The notes below the pieces were generated by a model. It was not told where the DNA came from. It searched no databases and saw only the letters and a program-made list of their open reading frames with translations. This document shows, piece by piece, positions 24,467 through 31,698 of a DNA stretch of 38,324 bases. This DNA comes from Oligoflexia bacterium (GTDB lineage: Bacteria > Bdellovibrionota_C > UBA2361 > JBGSMV01): contig JAIBBU010000030.1 of the NCBI GenBank assembly GCA_019694515.1, forward strand, positions 1-38,324, given 5' to 3'. Made by a program: the position numbers and the translations under genes. The number at the start of each line of letters is the position of its first letter. The stretch's first letter is position 1.

Positions 24467-25612
24467 ATGACGTTTGGAATAGCCACCTCGGAGCAAATAG
24501 AAATCTGTCAAAGTGTGAGACGGCTGGCTCAGGCTGAAATTCAAAAGTACCAGAATGAGCCGTTTTTCGGCACTGTCCCGCGCGGTTTGCTGCGCGCTTT
24601 CGCCACTCTGGGAGTGACAGCTCTCAACATCGAAGAGCAGTGGGGAGGTTTAGCGGCCTCGCCCACAACCATTGCACTGGCGCTGGAAGAGATCGCCGCG
24701 TCGGATTGCGGGGTCGCGATCTGGCTATCTGTGCACAATATGGTGAGCGGCTTGGTGCAGCGGTTCGGCAACCAAGAGCAGCGTCAAAGATATCTGCCCA
24801 AGCTTGCTAGTGGTGATTTTCTAGCTGCTTTCTGTTTAACCGAGCCCAGCGCGGGTTCCGATGCGAAAGCGCTTAAAACCGAAGCGCGGCCCGAAGGCGC
24901 GAATTTCATCCTCAATGGCGAGAAATGTTACATCACCAGCGCTGGCTTTGCGGATCTCTATTTAGTTTTTGCACGTACCACTAAAGGCACAGATCGAAAG
25001 GGCATCTCCGTTTTCTTGGTGGAAGCAGACAGTCCAGGGCTGCAGATCAGCCCTCCCGATAAGAAGATGGGCGCGGAGCTTTCCCCAATTGCCTCGCTAG
25101 CGTTTGTCGACTGCGTTGTTCCCAAGACACAGCTGGTGGGAGAGATCGATAATGGTTACCGCATTGCGCTTGGCGGCCTAGCCGGCGGCCGCATCAACAT
25201 CGCTGCAATCGCCAACGGCGTATCGCGCTCCGCCATCGAGCTTGCGACCGCGCACCTGAAGGAGCGCGCGCAGTTCGGAAAGAAATTAATCGAATTCCAG
25301 GGGCTGCAGTTCATGCTCGCGGATATGCAGATGAAGTTCGAGGCGGCGCGCTTATTGACCCTGCGGGCGGCCCATCTACTGGAAAAAGATCCGAGTGATA
25401 AACAAAACCGCCTGCAGCCCTCAATCGCCAAGTGCTTTGCCTCCGATGCCGCGATGAGTATCACCACCGATGCGGTACAGCTGCTGGGCGGGGCTGGCTA
25501 CATTAAGCACTACCGCGTTGAACAGTTAATGCGCGATGCCAAAATGCTTCAGATCGTCGAGGGCACCAATCAGATCCAACGCATGGTGATTGCGCGCGAG
25601 CTGGCGGAGTAA
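24467..25612 (+). CDS. Acyl-CoA dehydrogenase (second copy)
   Basis: The product is 381 residues from ATG 24467. It has AAFCLTEPSAGSDAKAL, NGEKCYITSAGFADL, the FAD-binding loops, QLLGGAGYIKHYRVEQLMRDAK and the catalytic base E365 in QIVEGTNQIQR. The protein differs clearly from the operon copy at 16507-17670, so it is a paralogue with a probably different acyl-chain preference. The ATG lacks a ribosome-binding site, while an in-frame GTG at 24401 overlaps the stop of a tiny upstream frame that has a strong AGGAGGT. A longer, translationally coupled form (403 residues) is therefore possible. It is a single gene with no other acyl-CoA gene beside it. Confidence 0.92.
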   Translation: MTFGIATSEQIEICQSVRRLAQAEIQKYQNEPFFGTVPRGLLRAFATLGVTALNIEEQWGGLAASPTTIALALEEIAASDCGVAIWLSVHNMVSGLVQRFGNQEQRQRYLPKLASGDFLAAFCLTEPSAGSDAKALKTEARPEGANFILNGEKCYITSAGFADLYLVFARTTKGTDRKGISVFLVEADSPGLQISPPDKKMGAELSPIASLAFVDCVVPKTQLVGEIDNGYRIALGGLAGGRINIAAIANGVSRSAIELATAHLKERAQFGKKLIEFQGLQFMLADMQMKFEAARLLTLRAAHLLEKDPSDKQNRLQPSIAKCFASDAAMSITTDAVQLLGGAGYIKHYRVEQLMRDAKMLQIVEGTNQIQRMVIARELAE

Positions 25613-25700
25613 GCTCCGATTCCAGAAATGGTTTGGCCACCGCCATGCAGAGTGAGATCTGCAAGGCGGCGGCCAGTTTTGTGGTCTATCTTCCTTTCTA

Positions 25701-25733
25701 GTCCTACCAGCGCTTTGGGGGCGCTGGTAGGAC
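25701..25733. terminator. Perfect 13-bp hairpin between convergent genes
   Basis: GTCCTACCAGCGC (25701-25713) is the exact reverse complement of 25721-25733, with the loop TTTGGGG. It lies between the stops of the acyl-CoA dehydrogenase and the coiled-coil gene, so a bidirectional terminator is the simplest reading. Neither side has a T-run, which makes intrinsic termination uncertain. It also marks the left edge of the GC-rich block. Confidence 0.45.
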
Positions 25734-25757
25734 CTGTGAACCTGGGTGTGCTTCCTG

Positions 25758-26534
25758 CTACTGCGACTGGTTCGCGGGAGCCGTCGCCTTGCCGGTCCAG
25801 CGTGCGATGCGCTCGTCCGACTCGGTCTCGGCTTCCTCGCGCGTCTCCTCGGCATCGAGATCCAGCTCGTCATCGTCCTCCTCCGCGACGATGATGTTTG
25901 CCGCGGAGTGCCCAGCCTTCGCCGTCTCGAGCTCCTGCTGCAGCTGCTCGAGCAGAGCCCCGGCCTGGCTATCGGCACCGTGTCCGGTCGCCTCCAGCGC
26001 CGCGAGCTTCTCCTTCTGAGCGTCGTTCAGGGCCTGCGTCTGCGCGAGGATGGTCGGCGCCACCTCGGTCAGCTTCTGCAGGTCCTTCTTCGCCGCTACG
26101 AAGGCGCTACGGCGAAGTGCGGTGGTCTCCTTGCGCGTGGCGAGCAGCGTCTCCATGGCGGAGATCTCTCCTTCCACGGCCTGGATGTCCGCACTCGCCT
26201 GCTTCATCCGATCCGTCAGCCGCTTGGCACGTTCCGGAGTGACCGTGCCCTGCGCCTCGAGACCCGCCTTGGCACCCTGCGCCTCGCGGCGCTCGAGCTT
26301 CAGCCGGAGCGCGGGCAGCTTGCCCTCGTCCGGATGCTCCGGGTCCTCGATCTCGACCTGCGAACGGAGCGCCTCCTGCCAGTTCCGCCGCTTCTCGGCC
26401 ACGTCCTCCTGCATTCGCTGAGTCAGGATCTGCAGCTTGTCCTCGTCAGGAACGAGACCCAGAGCAAAGCCCTGAAGCTTCCCGACCAGCCACTGCAGTC
26501 CCTCTCCGGCGGTGATGGTCATCTGCTTCCTCAT
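25758..26534 (-). CDS. Coiled-coil protein of unknown function
   Basis: The product has 258 residues, almost wholly helical and highly charged. Residues 30-205 are rich in Lys, Glu, Gln and Ala in heptad-like patterns (DKLQILTQRMQEDVAEKRRN, AVEGEISAMETLLATRKETT). An acidic stretch follows (AEEDDDELDLDAEET), then a short polar tail. Size and layout recall PspA/ESCRT-III-like proteins, but I see no diagnostic motif. Codons almost all end in G or C, unlike the flanking genes. It is the last gene of a three-gene minus-strand operon with membrane proteins, so a membrane-associated scaffold is a reasonable guess. Confidence 0.65.
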   Translation of the reverse strand: MRKQMTITAGEGLQWLVGKLQGFALGLVPDEDKLQILTQRMQEDVAEKRRNWQEALRSQVEIEDPEHPDEGKLPALRLKLERREAQGAKAGLEAQGTVTPERAKRLTDRMKQASADIQAVEGEISAMETLLATRKETTALRRSAFVAAKKDLQKLTEVAPTILAQTQALNDAQKEKLAALEATGHGADSQAGALLEQLQQELETAKAGHSAANIIVAEEDDDELDLDAEETREEAETESDERIARWTGKATAPANQSQ

Positions 26535-26609
26535 GCTGTTACCCGTCCTTTCCTTGGATTGATGTCAGGCGCCGGCCGCTTTGGCCGGACCTTTCATCAG
26601 GGGGACCTG

Positions 26610-27440
26610 CTACACCGTGATCGTGACCTTGGGGTCGAACTGCTGACCAACCCACAAGGTGTCGCTGCCGTCGCCGCTCCGAAGATCGGCGAAAAGCAGC
26701 CAGTCGTTCTCACACCGTGCGAGCGCCATAGCGACGCGCGGAATCTGGCCGTTGCGAGAGGGCCGGACGAAGAACTCGCCCGAGACCTGAGCCGCGTCGA
26801 TCCAGATGATGTCCTTCAGCCGCCACGTCTTCCCGAGTGCTTCGACATCGACATCAGCCCGCTGCCCAGATGCGGCAAAGCGCCGCACCGGACCGGGGCT
26901 CTCGCTGGTTCCTCCCATGTACTCCGAGAAGCCCTGGGGCATCTCGGTGCGCTCATAGAGAAAGAACTTGAGGTCGCCGCCTTCCGCTTCGGGGTGTTCG
27001 ACCAGCAGCTGATCGCCTGCGAGACAGAGAGCCCGATATTCCTGGAGCGTTTCTCCGGAGGGGCTGACATGAACCTTGTTGCTCTTGTCGCCTCCGAAGA
27101 ACTGCAGCTGCAACAGCAGCGCGCACCCTTTGACCCGCTCGGTACGCCCGTCGATCTCCAGGAAGTCCGTAACGGTTGCCCGCTCGATCTCCTGGACTGC
27201 CTCCGGACGACGACTCGGTGCTTCGGGCTCTGCGATCGGCACCTCCGGAGCTCCCACCGAGGGGAACCCGCTCCGCTTCACCTCCGCTTTGCGCAGGATG
27301 CGCACCGCGATGGCGTAAGGAGTGAGGGCGATACAGAGCTGCCCCCACGGAGTTTCCGGCATGAACCATCCGGTTGCGATAACCCCGAAGGCCACACCGA
27401 ACAAACCAATCAGCATCATCAAGACGCCAGCAAAATCCAT
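26610..27440 (-). CDS. Hypothetical membrane-anchored protein
   Basis: The product is 276 residues from ATG 27440, chosen because GGAGGTG lies just upstream; a longer frame reaching 27512 only translates the neighbour's repeat. The N-terminus has two close membrane segments (1-24, FAGVLMMLIGLFGVAFGVIA, and about 33-46), then a basic linker. The cytoplasmic domain of about 200 residues is beta-rich (TDFLEIDGRTERVKG, LKFFLYERTEMP, WRLKDIIWIDA, NDWLLFADLRSGDG). I could not place it in a family. It starts 17 bases after the upstream gene ends and shares its G/C-ending codon use. Confidence 0.68.
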   Translation of the reverse strand: MDFAGVLMMLIGLFGVAFGVIATGWFMPETPWGQLCIALTPYAIAVRILRKAEVKRSGFPSVGAPEVPIAEPEAPSRRPEAVQEIERATVTDFLEIDGRTERVKGCALLLQLQFFGGDKSNKVHVSPSGETLQEYRALCLAGDQLLVEHPEAEGGDLKFFLYERTEMPQGFSEYMGGTSESPGPVRRFAASGQRADVDVEALGKTWRLKDIIWIDAAQVSGEFFVRPSRNGQIPRVAMALARCENDWLLFADLRSGDGSDTLWVGQQFDPKVTITV

Positions 27441-27457
27441 TTGCTCACCTCCTCCCG

Positions 27458-29305
27458 TTACCAGTCGGAATCGGAACCGCCGCCGGCGTCGGAATCGGAG
27501 CCGCCGCCCCAATCGGAATCAGATCCTCCGCCCCAATCGGAGCCGGAGCTGCTTCCAAAATCGGAACCGCTGCTCGAACCAAAGCTACTACCGCCGTCGT
27601 CGGAACCCCATGAACTTGAGCTGCTTGCCGCCCTGCGTCGGGCCGCTTCCTCTTCCTCCTGGTGACGCCGATGAGCTTCCCGGCAGTTGTCGCCGGTGCC
27701 ATCAGCTTCGCTCACGGCTTGGTTCGCCAACGCCACTGCTTCGAGGAACAGCCGCTCGGAACCCTTGTTGCGGGCTCTCCGAAGCAGCTGCTCAGCGTCG
27801 TGGAACGACTCCGCGTCACTGGGGCTGTACTGCCCATACGACGCGACATCTCCACTCTCGGCGTTGATCACGGACTGCGCCCGCTGGATTGCGCCGCTGT
27901 ATTGACGGCGCGCCTCCTCGAGCCGGTCTGCCAACTGTACGAAATCGCGGCCCCGGCTGATCTCCGAGGAGATCGCATCGAGTTCCGCGCGCACCAGTTC
28001 GTCCGCCTTCGCGAACTCCTGCACCTCGAGACTGGCGAGCTTGGTGACTCGATCCAATCCCGTGATGTGCTCGGTGACACGCCGTGCGCCTGCGCGCGCG
28101 GCGATTGAGGAATACTCCGACCAGGCTGCCGCCCCGTGGTACAGTTGCAGTACCCGGTAGCGATCCTGAACCCGCGCCGCCAGCTGCGCCTGCGCATCGA
28201 TCTGCTGAGCGAGATTCCGCCGCTGATCGAGCACCGACTTGGCCAGCGCAATCTCGGCATCGGCGTTCTGCAACGCCTTGCCGCTCAACGCCACCGATTC
28301 CTCTGCACGGAGATAGGCTTCCGGTCGATCCGGCAGCTTCTCTCCGCGCGCCACGTTCGTCAGCACGCCGCGCGCCAGCTTGGCTCGGCTCCGTCCCTCG
28401 GCAGAGATCGCCGTGGCGGATTTGAGCCAATAACCGGTGCGCCGCTTGCGCTCACTCAGGCCGCTGTCGGCCTGCTGCGAAGCGAACTCACCGCGCTCGA
28501 CCATCTCCGGAGCCTTGTCGTAATGCATCCGGGTGATGTCGAGCCAGTTCAGCGCATCCAGACAGTGCTGCCTGAGAACCTCCGACCGCGCCAGCGCCAG
28601 ATTGAGCACACCGAACGCTTGATCGGGATCCCCGGCATGCGCCGTCTCCTCACGTGAAGGCAGGAACTTCTCATAGCGCGGCCGGATACCGACCAACACT
28701 TCGAGTTGCGCCGCCCCGTCGTGACTGCGCTTGGCGATCTCCGTCCCGTATCGGCTAGGATACAGCGACATCTCGGCTTTGGCCCTTTCGTCGATGCGCC
28801 GGAGCGCCGACGACGAAGAGTCGACTGCCGCGGAGAACGTCTGCGCCGCCTGGAACGCCTGCTCACGTCTGGCGAGCAGAGCCTGCAGATGCGCCTGAAC
28901 TTCAGCCGCAAGCTGCAGAGACTCGTCTGCCAGTGAGGCCGCCTTTCGATAAGCCGAGAGGCGGCTGCGCCATGAGCCGCTTGTGCCTTTGGCGTGCAGC
29001 GCGACAGCTCCCTTCTCGGGAGTGTCGAGCATGCGTCGCGCGCGCGCCGCGAATTGGTGCGGACGGTTGAGGTAAGACTGCTTGAACCAGTCCATCGTCG
29101 TGATCGTACTGTCGACCAGTCCGATGGTCCGATCCGCCTGCGTGAGCTTCTCTGTCGCTACCTTTCCCGCCTGCGCCACAAGTTGCTGAGGACGAAGTAC
29201 TGCGAAGTACGTTCCCAGCACGAGCAACAACAGTGAGCCGATGATGATCAGCGCGGGAAAAGAGCGATGACGCTTAAGCGCCATAAGCCGCTCGATTCCG
29301 CCCAT
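27458..29305 (-). CDS. Membrane-anchored helical protein with GGGSDSDW repeat tail
   Basis: The product has 615 residues. One membrane span at about 16-36 (FPALIIIGSLLLLVLGTYFA) is followed by some 490 residues of helical, coiled-coil-like sequence rich in Ala, Arg, Glu and Gln. The C-terminus switches to a Ser/Asp/Gly/Trp repeat (units like GGGSDSDW, last 45 residues). Gly/Ser tails ending in Trp also occur in TPM-domain proteins such as YgcG, but no TPM domain is visible here. The start has a good AAGGAG site. It is the first gene of the G/C-ending-codon operon, about 320 bases from the tRNA-Lys 3' end. No function is recognised. Confidence 0.68.
   Translation of the reverse strand: MGGIERLMALKRHRSFPALIIIGSLLLLVLGTYFAVLRPQQLVAQAGKVATEKLTQADRTIGLVDSTITTMDWFKQSYLNRPHQFAARARRMLDTPEKGAVALHAKGTSGSWRSRLSAYRKAASLADESLQLAAEVQAHLQALLARREQAFQAAQTFSAAVDSSSSALRRIDERAKAEMSLYPSRYGTEIAKRSHDGAAQLEVLVGIRPRYEKFLPSREETAHAGDPDQAFGVLNLALARSEVLRQHCLDALNWLDITRMHYDKAPEMVERGEFASQQADSGLSERKRRTGYWLKSATAISAEGRSRAKLARGVLTNVARGEKLPDRPEAYLRAEESVALSGKALQNADAEIALAKSVLDQRRNLAQQIDAQAQLAARVQDRYRVLQLYHGAAAWSEYSSIAARAGARRVTEHITGLDRVTKLASLEVQEFAKADELVRAELDAISSEISRGRDFVQLADRLEEARRQYSGAIQRAQSVINAESGDVASYGQYSPSDAESFHDAEQLLRRARNKGSERLFLEAVALANQAVSEADGTGDNCREAHRRHQEEEEAARRRAASSSSSWGSDDGGSSFGSSSGSDFGSSSGSDWGGGSDSDWGGGSDSDAGGGSDSDW
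27465..27584. repeat. 24-bp tandem repeat encoding the GGGSDSDW-type tail
   Basis: TCGGAA/TCGGAG units recur at 27465, 27489, 27513, 27537 and 27561, exactly 24 bases apart, so the array has five units that diverge toward the right. Each unit codes eight residues on the minus strand. The first two units are closest to each other, which suggests recent slippage duplication at the 3' end of the gene. Confidence 0.85.
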
Positions 29306-29623
29306 CTTGATGGGTCTCCTTTCTGGAGGACCTTCCTTGATCTGACTTCTACCCGTACCTAGTTGTACACCAGAACCTGAACCAACCTTTCAAACCACGT
29401 TTGATGGTCTCACTATTAAAAAAGCTAGTCAAATAAGGTAATTAAATCGATTATTGGGTGTTATAAACTCATGCGCTCTCCTAAGTGACCACCAATTCCA
29501 ATACAGTGAAATCGCACAAGAAAAAGCTCGCGGTTAGTAAAAATGCGAACTTTTGCAGCGCGGCAAGTACCGCGGTGCCGCAGGAAGATGATCTCGCAGG
29601 AAGAATGCGCGAGGGAAGAAAAC
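29306..29623. other. 318-base gap between the GC-rich operon and tRNA-Lys
   Basis: There is no credible gene. An open frame here runs antisense into the tRNA and is spurious. The middle (about 29401-29480) is markedly AT-rich, in contrast to the block on its left. The part next to the tRNA is GC-rich with weak inverted repeats. The promoter of the three-gene operon must lie here, but I could not pick a convincing one. I saw no copy of the tRNA 3' end that could be an attachment site. Confidence 0.5.
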
Positions 29624-29699
29624 TGGTACGCCAGGAGGGTTTCGAACCCCCGACCCGAAGATTAAGAGTCTTCTGCTCTACCAGCTGAGCTACTGGCGC
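29624..29699 (-). tRNA. tRNA-Lys (anticodon CTT)
   Basis: The gene spans 76 bases including an encoded CCA. The acceptor stem GCGCCAG pairs with CTGGCGT (one G-U pair), the D-arm starts TAGCTCAG, the anticodon loop is CTCTTAA with anticodon CTT, and the T-arm contains GGTTCGAAACC. The discriminator is A. Its 3' end points toward the GC-rich block at 25758-29305. Confidence 0.97.
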
Positions 29700-29716
29700 A
29701 CCCGAGAGCCAAACAA

Positions 29717-29743
29717 ACTATATCAATTTAAAGGGGCTTTCAA
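29717..29743 (-). promoter_or_regulatory. Probable tRNA-Lys promoter
   Basis: On the minus strand TTGAAA (29743-29738) and TATAGT (29722-29717) are 15 bases apart, about 18 bases upstream of the mature tRNA 5' end. The spacing is short, but the position and both hexamers fit a stable-RNA promoter. Confidence 0.4.
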
Positions 29744-29793
29744 CTTAGGCCAAATTTCACTGGCTTTGAGTGCCGGCTAGCGCCAAACATGTC

Positions 29794-30387
29794 CTATCCA
29801 GGGACCCTTCGAGAGGGCCAGGGGTCCGAATCATCGGGCGGCGCCGACGGAGCCGATTCCTCGGCCGCGCGCTCCTCCCGTGCTACCTTTTTCTCGAAGC
29901 GGCGCGGCAGCTTCAGCGCGCGTTGCCGTAGATCTTCTTCCAACCCTTCTGCAGTCACTCCGCTAGCCAGAATATGTTCGGGCTTAACCTCCGGCAGCTT
30001 CCCTCGTTCGTCATAACGCTCATAGATCTTGTTGTAACGATATCTTTCACCATAGAGTCCGCTCCCGTTCAGGGCCAAGACAAAGAAGCCCTCTTTAGAG
30101 TCATCACAAGGATCGGGCGCTATTTTACTCAGCGAAATCTTGCTGTCAGTTGCGGCAAGTCGACGTATCAATGCCCCAACCAGCGGATCGACCTGATATT
30201 TGCTTGAAATACAATCCAGAAATGCACGCGCCGCCTTCAACGCCGCTTCCCGTTCATTTCGGGCGCGGTCCCGCTCAGTCACTATCTCGGTGGTGGCTAA
30301 ATCAATCGCGTGCGCAATCTCTTCCGGAGAGAAGGAGGGATCTTTGGGATTTCCTAGCTTCCCGAGAAGCTTTCGCCAATCAAACAT
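29794..30387 (-). CDS. Hypothetical protein
   Basis: The product has 197 residues, cytoplasmic with no signal or membrane segment. The N-terminus reads as a long charged helix (ATTEIVTERDRARNEREAAL). The middle is mixed (SKEGFFVLALNGSGLYGERY). The C-terminus is basic and acidic in turn and ends in a Pro/Ser/Asp-rich, probably disordered tail. I recognise no family. It is divergent from the RimK-like gene, with 133 bases between the chosen starts, so the two may share a control region. Confidence 0.6.
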   Translation of the reverse strand: MFDWRKLLGKLGNPKDPSFSPEEIAHAIDLATTEIVTERDRARNEREAALKAARAFLDCISSKYQVDPLVGALIRRLAATDSKISLSKIAPDPCDDSKEGFFVLALNGSGLYGERYRYNKIYERYDERGKLPEVKPEHILASGVTAEGLEEDLRQRALKLPRRFEKKVAREERAAEESAPSAPPDDSDPWPSRRVPG

Positions 30388-30520
30388 AAGCCGGCACTCC
30401 TTTACGGCTAATATGACCTGCTGCTCGCGGGGTGTAAGATCGGATTCGATTTGGCCCTCTGGGGCGCCTATTTAGGGTTTGAACTTCCGGCCGCGGGACT
30501 TGTGTCGTAGGCTAGCAGGC

Positions 30521-31696
30521 ATGCGGATCGGGATCCTCTCAGCAGCAGCGAAGGCGTACAGCACAAAACGGCTCAAAGCCGCTGCCAAACAGCGCGGCCA
30601 CACAGTCAAGGTAATCGACTACCTGAAATATTCGATCTTCATGGCTGAAAATCAGTCGGCGCTTTTCATGGAGGGCAAGAAAGCGGCCAAGCTGGACGCC
30701 GTGATTCCGAGGATCGGGGCATCCGCAACCGTTTTCGGCAGTGCCGTCGTTAGACAGTTCGAGCAGATGGGGATCTACGCACTGAACGGTTCGTATGCAA
30801 TCGGGATCGCGCGCGATAAGCTGCGCACCATTCAGGTCTTGGGACGCCACGGCATCGGCATTCCCCCAACCGCTTGCGTACACTCCAAGGACAGTATTCT
30901 TCCGGCAGTTCAGATGGTTGGCGGCGATCCGGTAATTATCAAGCTGCTGCAAGGCACTCAGGGCGTCGGAGTGATTCTGGCCGAATCCACCAAGAGCGCA
31001 GAAGCAATCATTGAAACACTGCAGATCGCACAGCAAAATGTCCTGATCCAAAAATTTGTTTCAGAAAGCCGGGGACGCGACATTCGCGCCTTCGTGGTTG
31101 GAGATCGAGTCGTAGCGGCGATGCGGCGCACCGCTCAGGGAGACGAGTTCAGAAGCAATGTGCACCGGGGCGGCCTGACCGAGGCAGTGCAGCTATCCAA
31201 AGAGTATGTCGAGACCGCCATTCGGGCTGCGCATATCATCGGACTGCATGTGGCCGGCGTCGATATCCTCGAAAGCGACGAGGGACCGAAGGTGATGGAG
31301 GTCAATGCATCCCCGGGCCTCGAGGGGATCGAGGAAGCGACAGGGGTGGATGTAGCCGACGCCATCATCGCCTATTTGGAAGAACAGGTGCTTTTCCCGC
31401 ATTTCGAAATCTCGGAGCGGCTGGCCCTCAGCCGGGATTTTGCGATCTATGAACTGCCGATAACTGCTACCTCGATCCTGGCCAAGAAGACTTTGGAGGA
31501 GTCAGCATTGGCCCAAAAAGGAATCCAGGTGCTATGTATAATTCGCAAGGGCAACGCCCTATCCAACCCGGCACCTAGCGAGAAAGCATTGCCGGGCGAT
31601 TTGCTTCTTTGTTATGGCCAAAAAGGATCCCTCAAAACGCTCCTGCCCCAGCGGCTCAAACGGCTAATGAAGAACGAGACTCAAAACGAAGCTTAG
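30521..31696 (+). CDS. RimK-like ATP-grasp amino-acid ligase with C-terminal TrkA-C-like domain
   Basis: The product is 391 residues from ATG 30521; an upstream alternative at 30479 adds 14 unlike residues. Residues 1-290 are a RimK-type ATP-grasp ligase with VIIKLLQGTQGVGV (K141 at the ATP site), QKFVSESRGRDIRAFVVGD, RSNVHRGG and the metal site VMEVNASPGLEGIE (E260, N262). RimK adds glutamates to the C-terminus of ribosomal protein S6. Residues about 310-378 resemble an RCK/TrkA C-terminal ligand-binding domain (ITATSILAKKTLEE, GIQVLCIIRKG, LPGDLLLCYG), which E. coli RimK lacks. The gene ends 2 bases before a DUF1704 peptidase gene, so both form an operon. The substrate need not be S6. Confidence 0.9.
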   Translation: MRIGILSAAAKAYSTKRLKAAAKQRGHTVKVIDYLKYSIFMAENQSALFMEGKKAAKLDAVIPRIGASATVFGSAVVRQFEQMGIYALNGSYAIGIARDKLRTIQVLGRHGIGIPPTACVHSKDSILPAVQMVGGDPVIIKLLQGTQGVGVILAESTKSAEAIIETLQIAQQNVLIQKFVSESRGRDIRAFVVGDRVVAAMRRTAQGDEFRSNVHRGGLTEAVQLSKEYVETAIRAAHIIGLHVAGVDILESDEGPKVMEVNASPGLEGIEEATGVDVADAIIAYLEEQVLFPHFEISERLALSRDFAIYELPITATSILAKKTLEESALAQKGIQVLCIIRKGNALSNPAPSEKALPGDLLLCYGQKGSLKTLLPQRLKRLMKNETQNEA

Positions 31697-31698
31697 CG

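Noticed and set aside
27465..27584. CRISPR-like array
   Set aside because: The 24-bp units are contiguous with no spacers and lie in frame within a coding region, so it is a coding tandem repeat.
25746..27665. 639-residue plus-strand open frame across the GC-rich block
   Set aside because: It is antisense to three genes with good starts, ribosome-binding sites, membrane segments and strand-consistent G/C-ending codons. Long shadow frames are expected in GC-rich DNA, and its Leu/Arg-rich product has no domain character.
29485..29688. 67-residue plus-strand frame ending in GFEPPTRRLRVFCSTS
   Set aside because: That ending is the well-known spurious translation of the antisense strand of a tRNA gene.
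25613..29700. att sites of an integrated element at the tRNA-Lys 3' end
   Set aside because: I found no second copy of the tRNA 3' end near the left edge of the block and no integrase gene, so an integrative element is not demonstrated.
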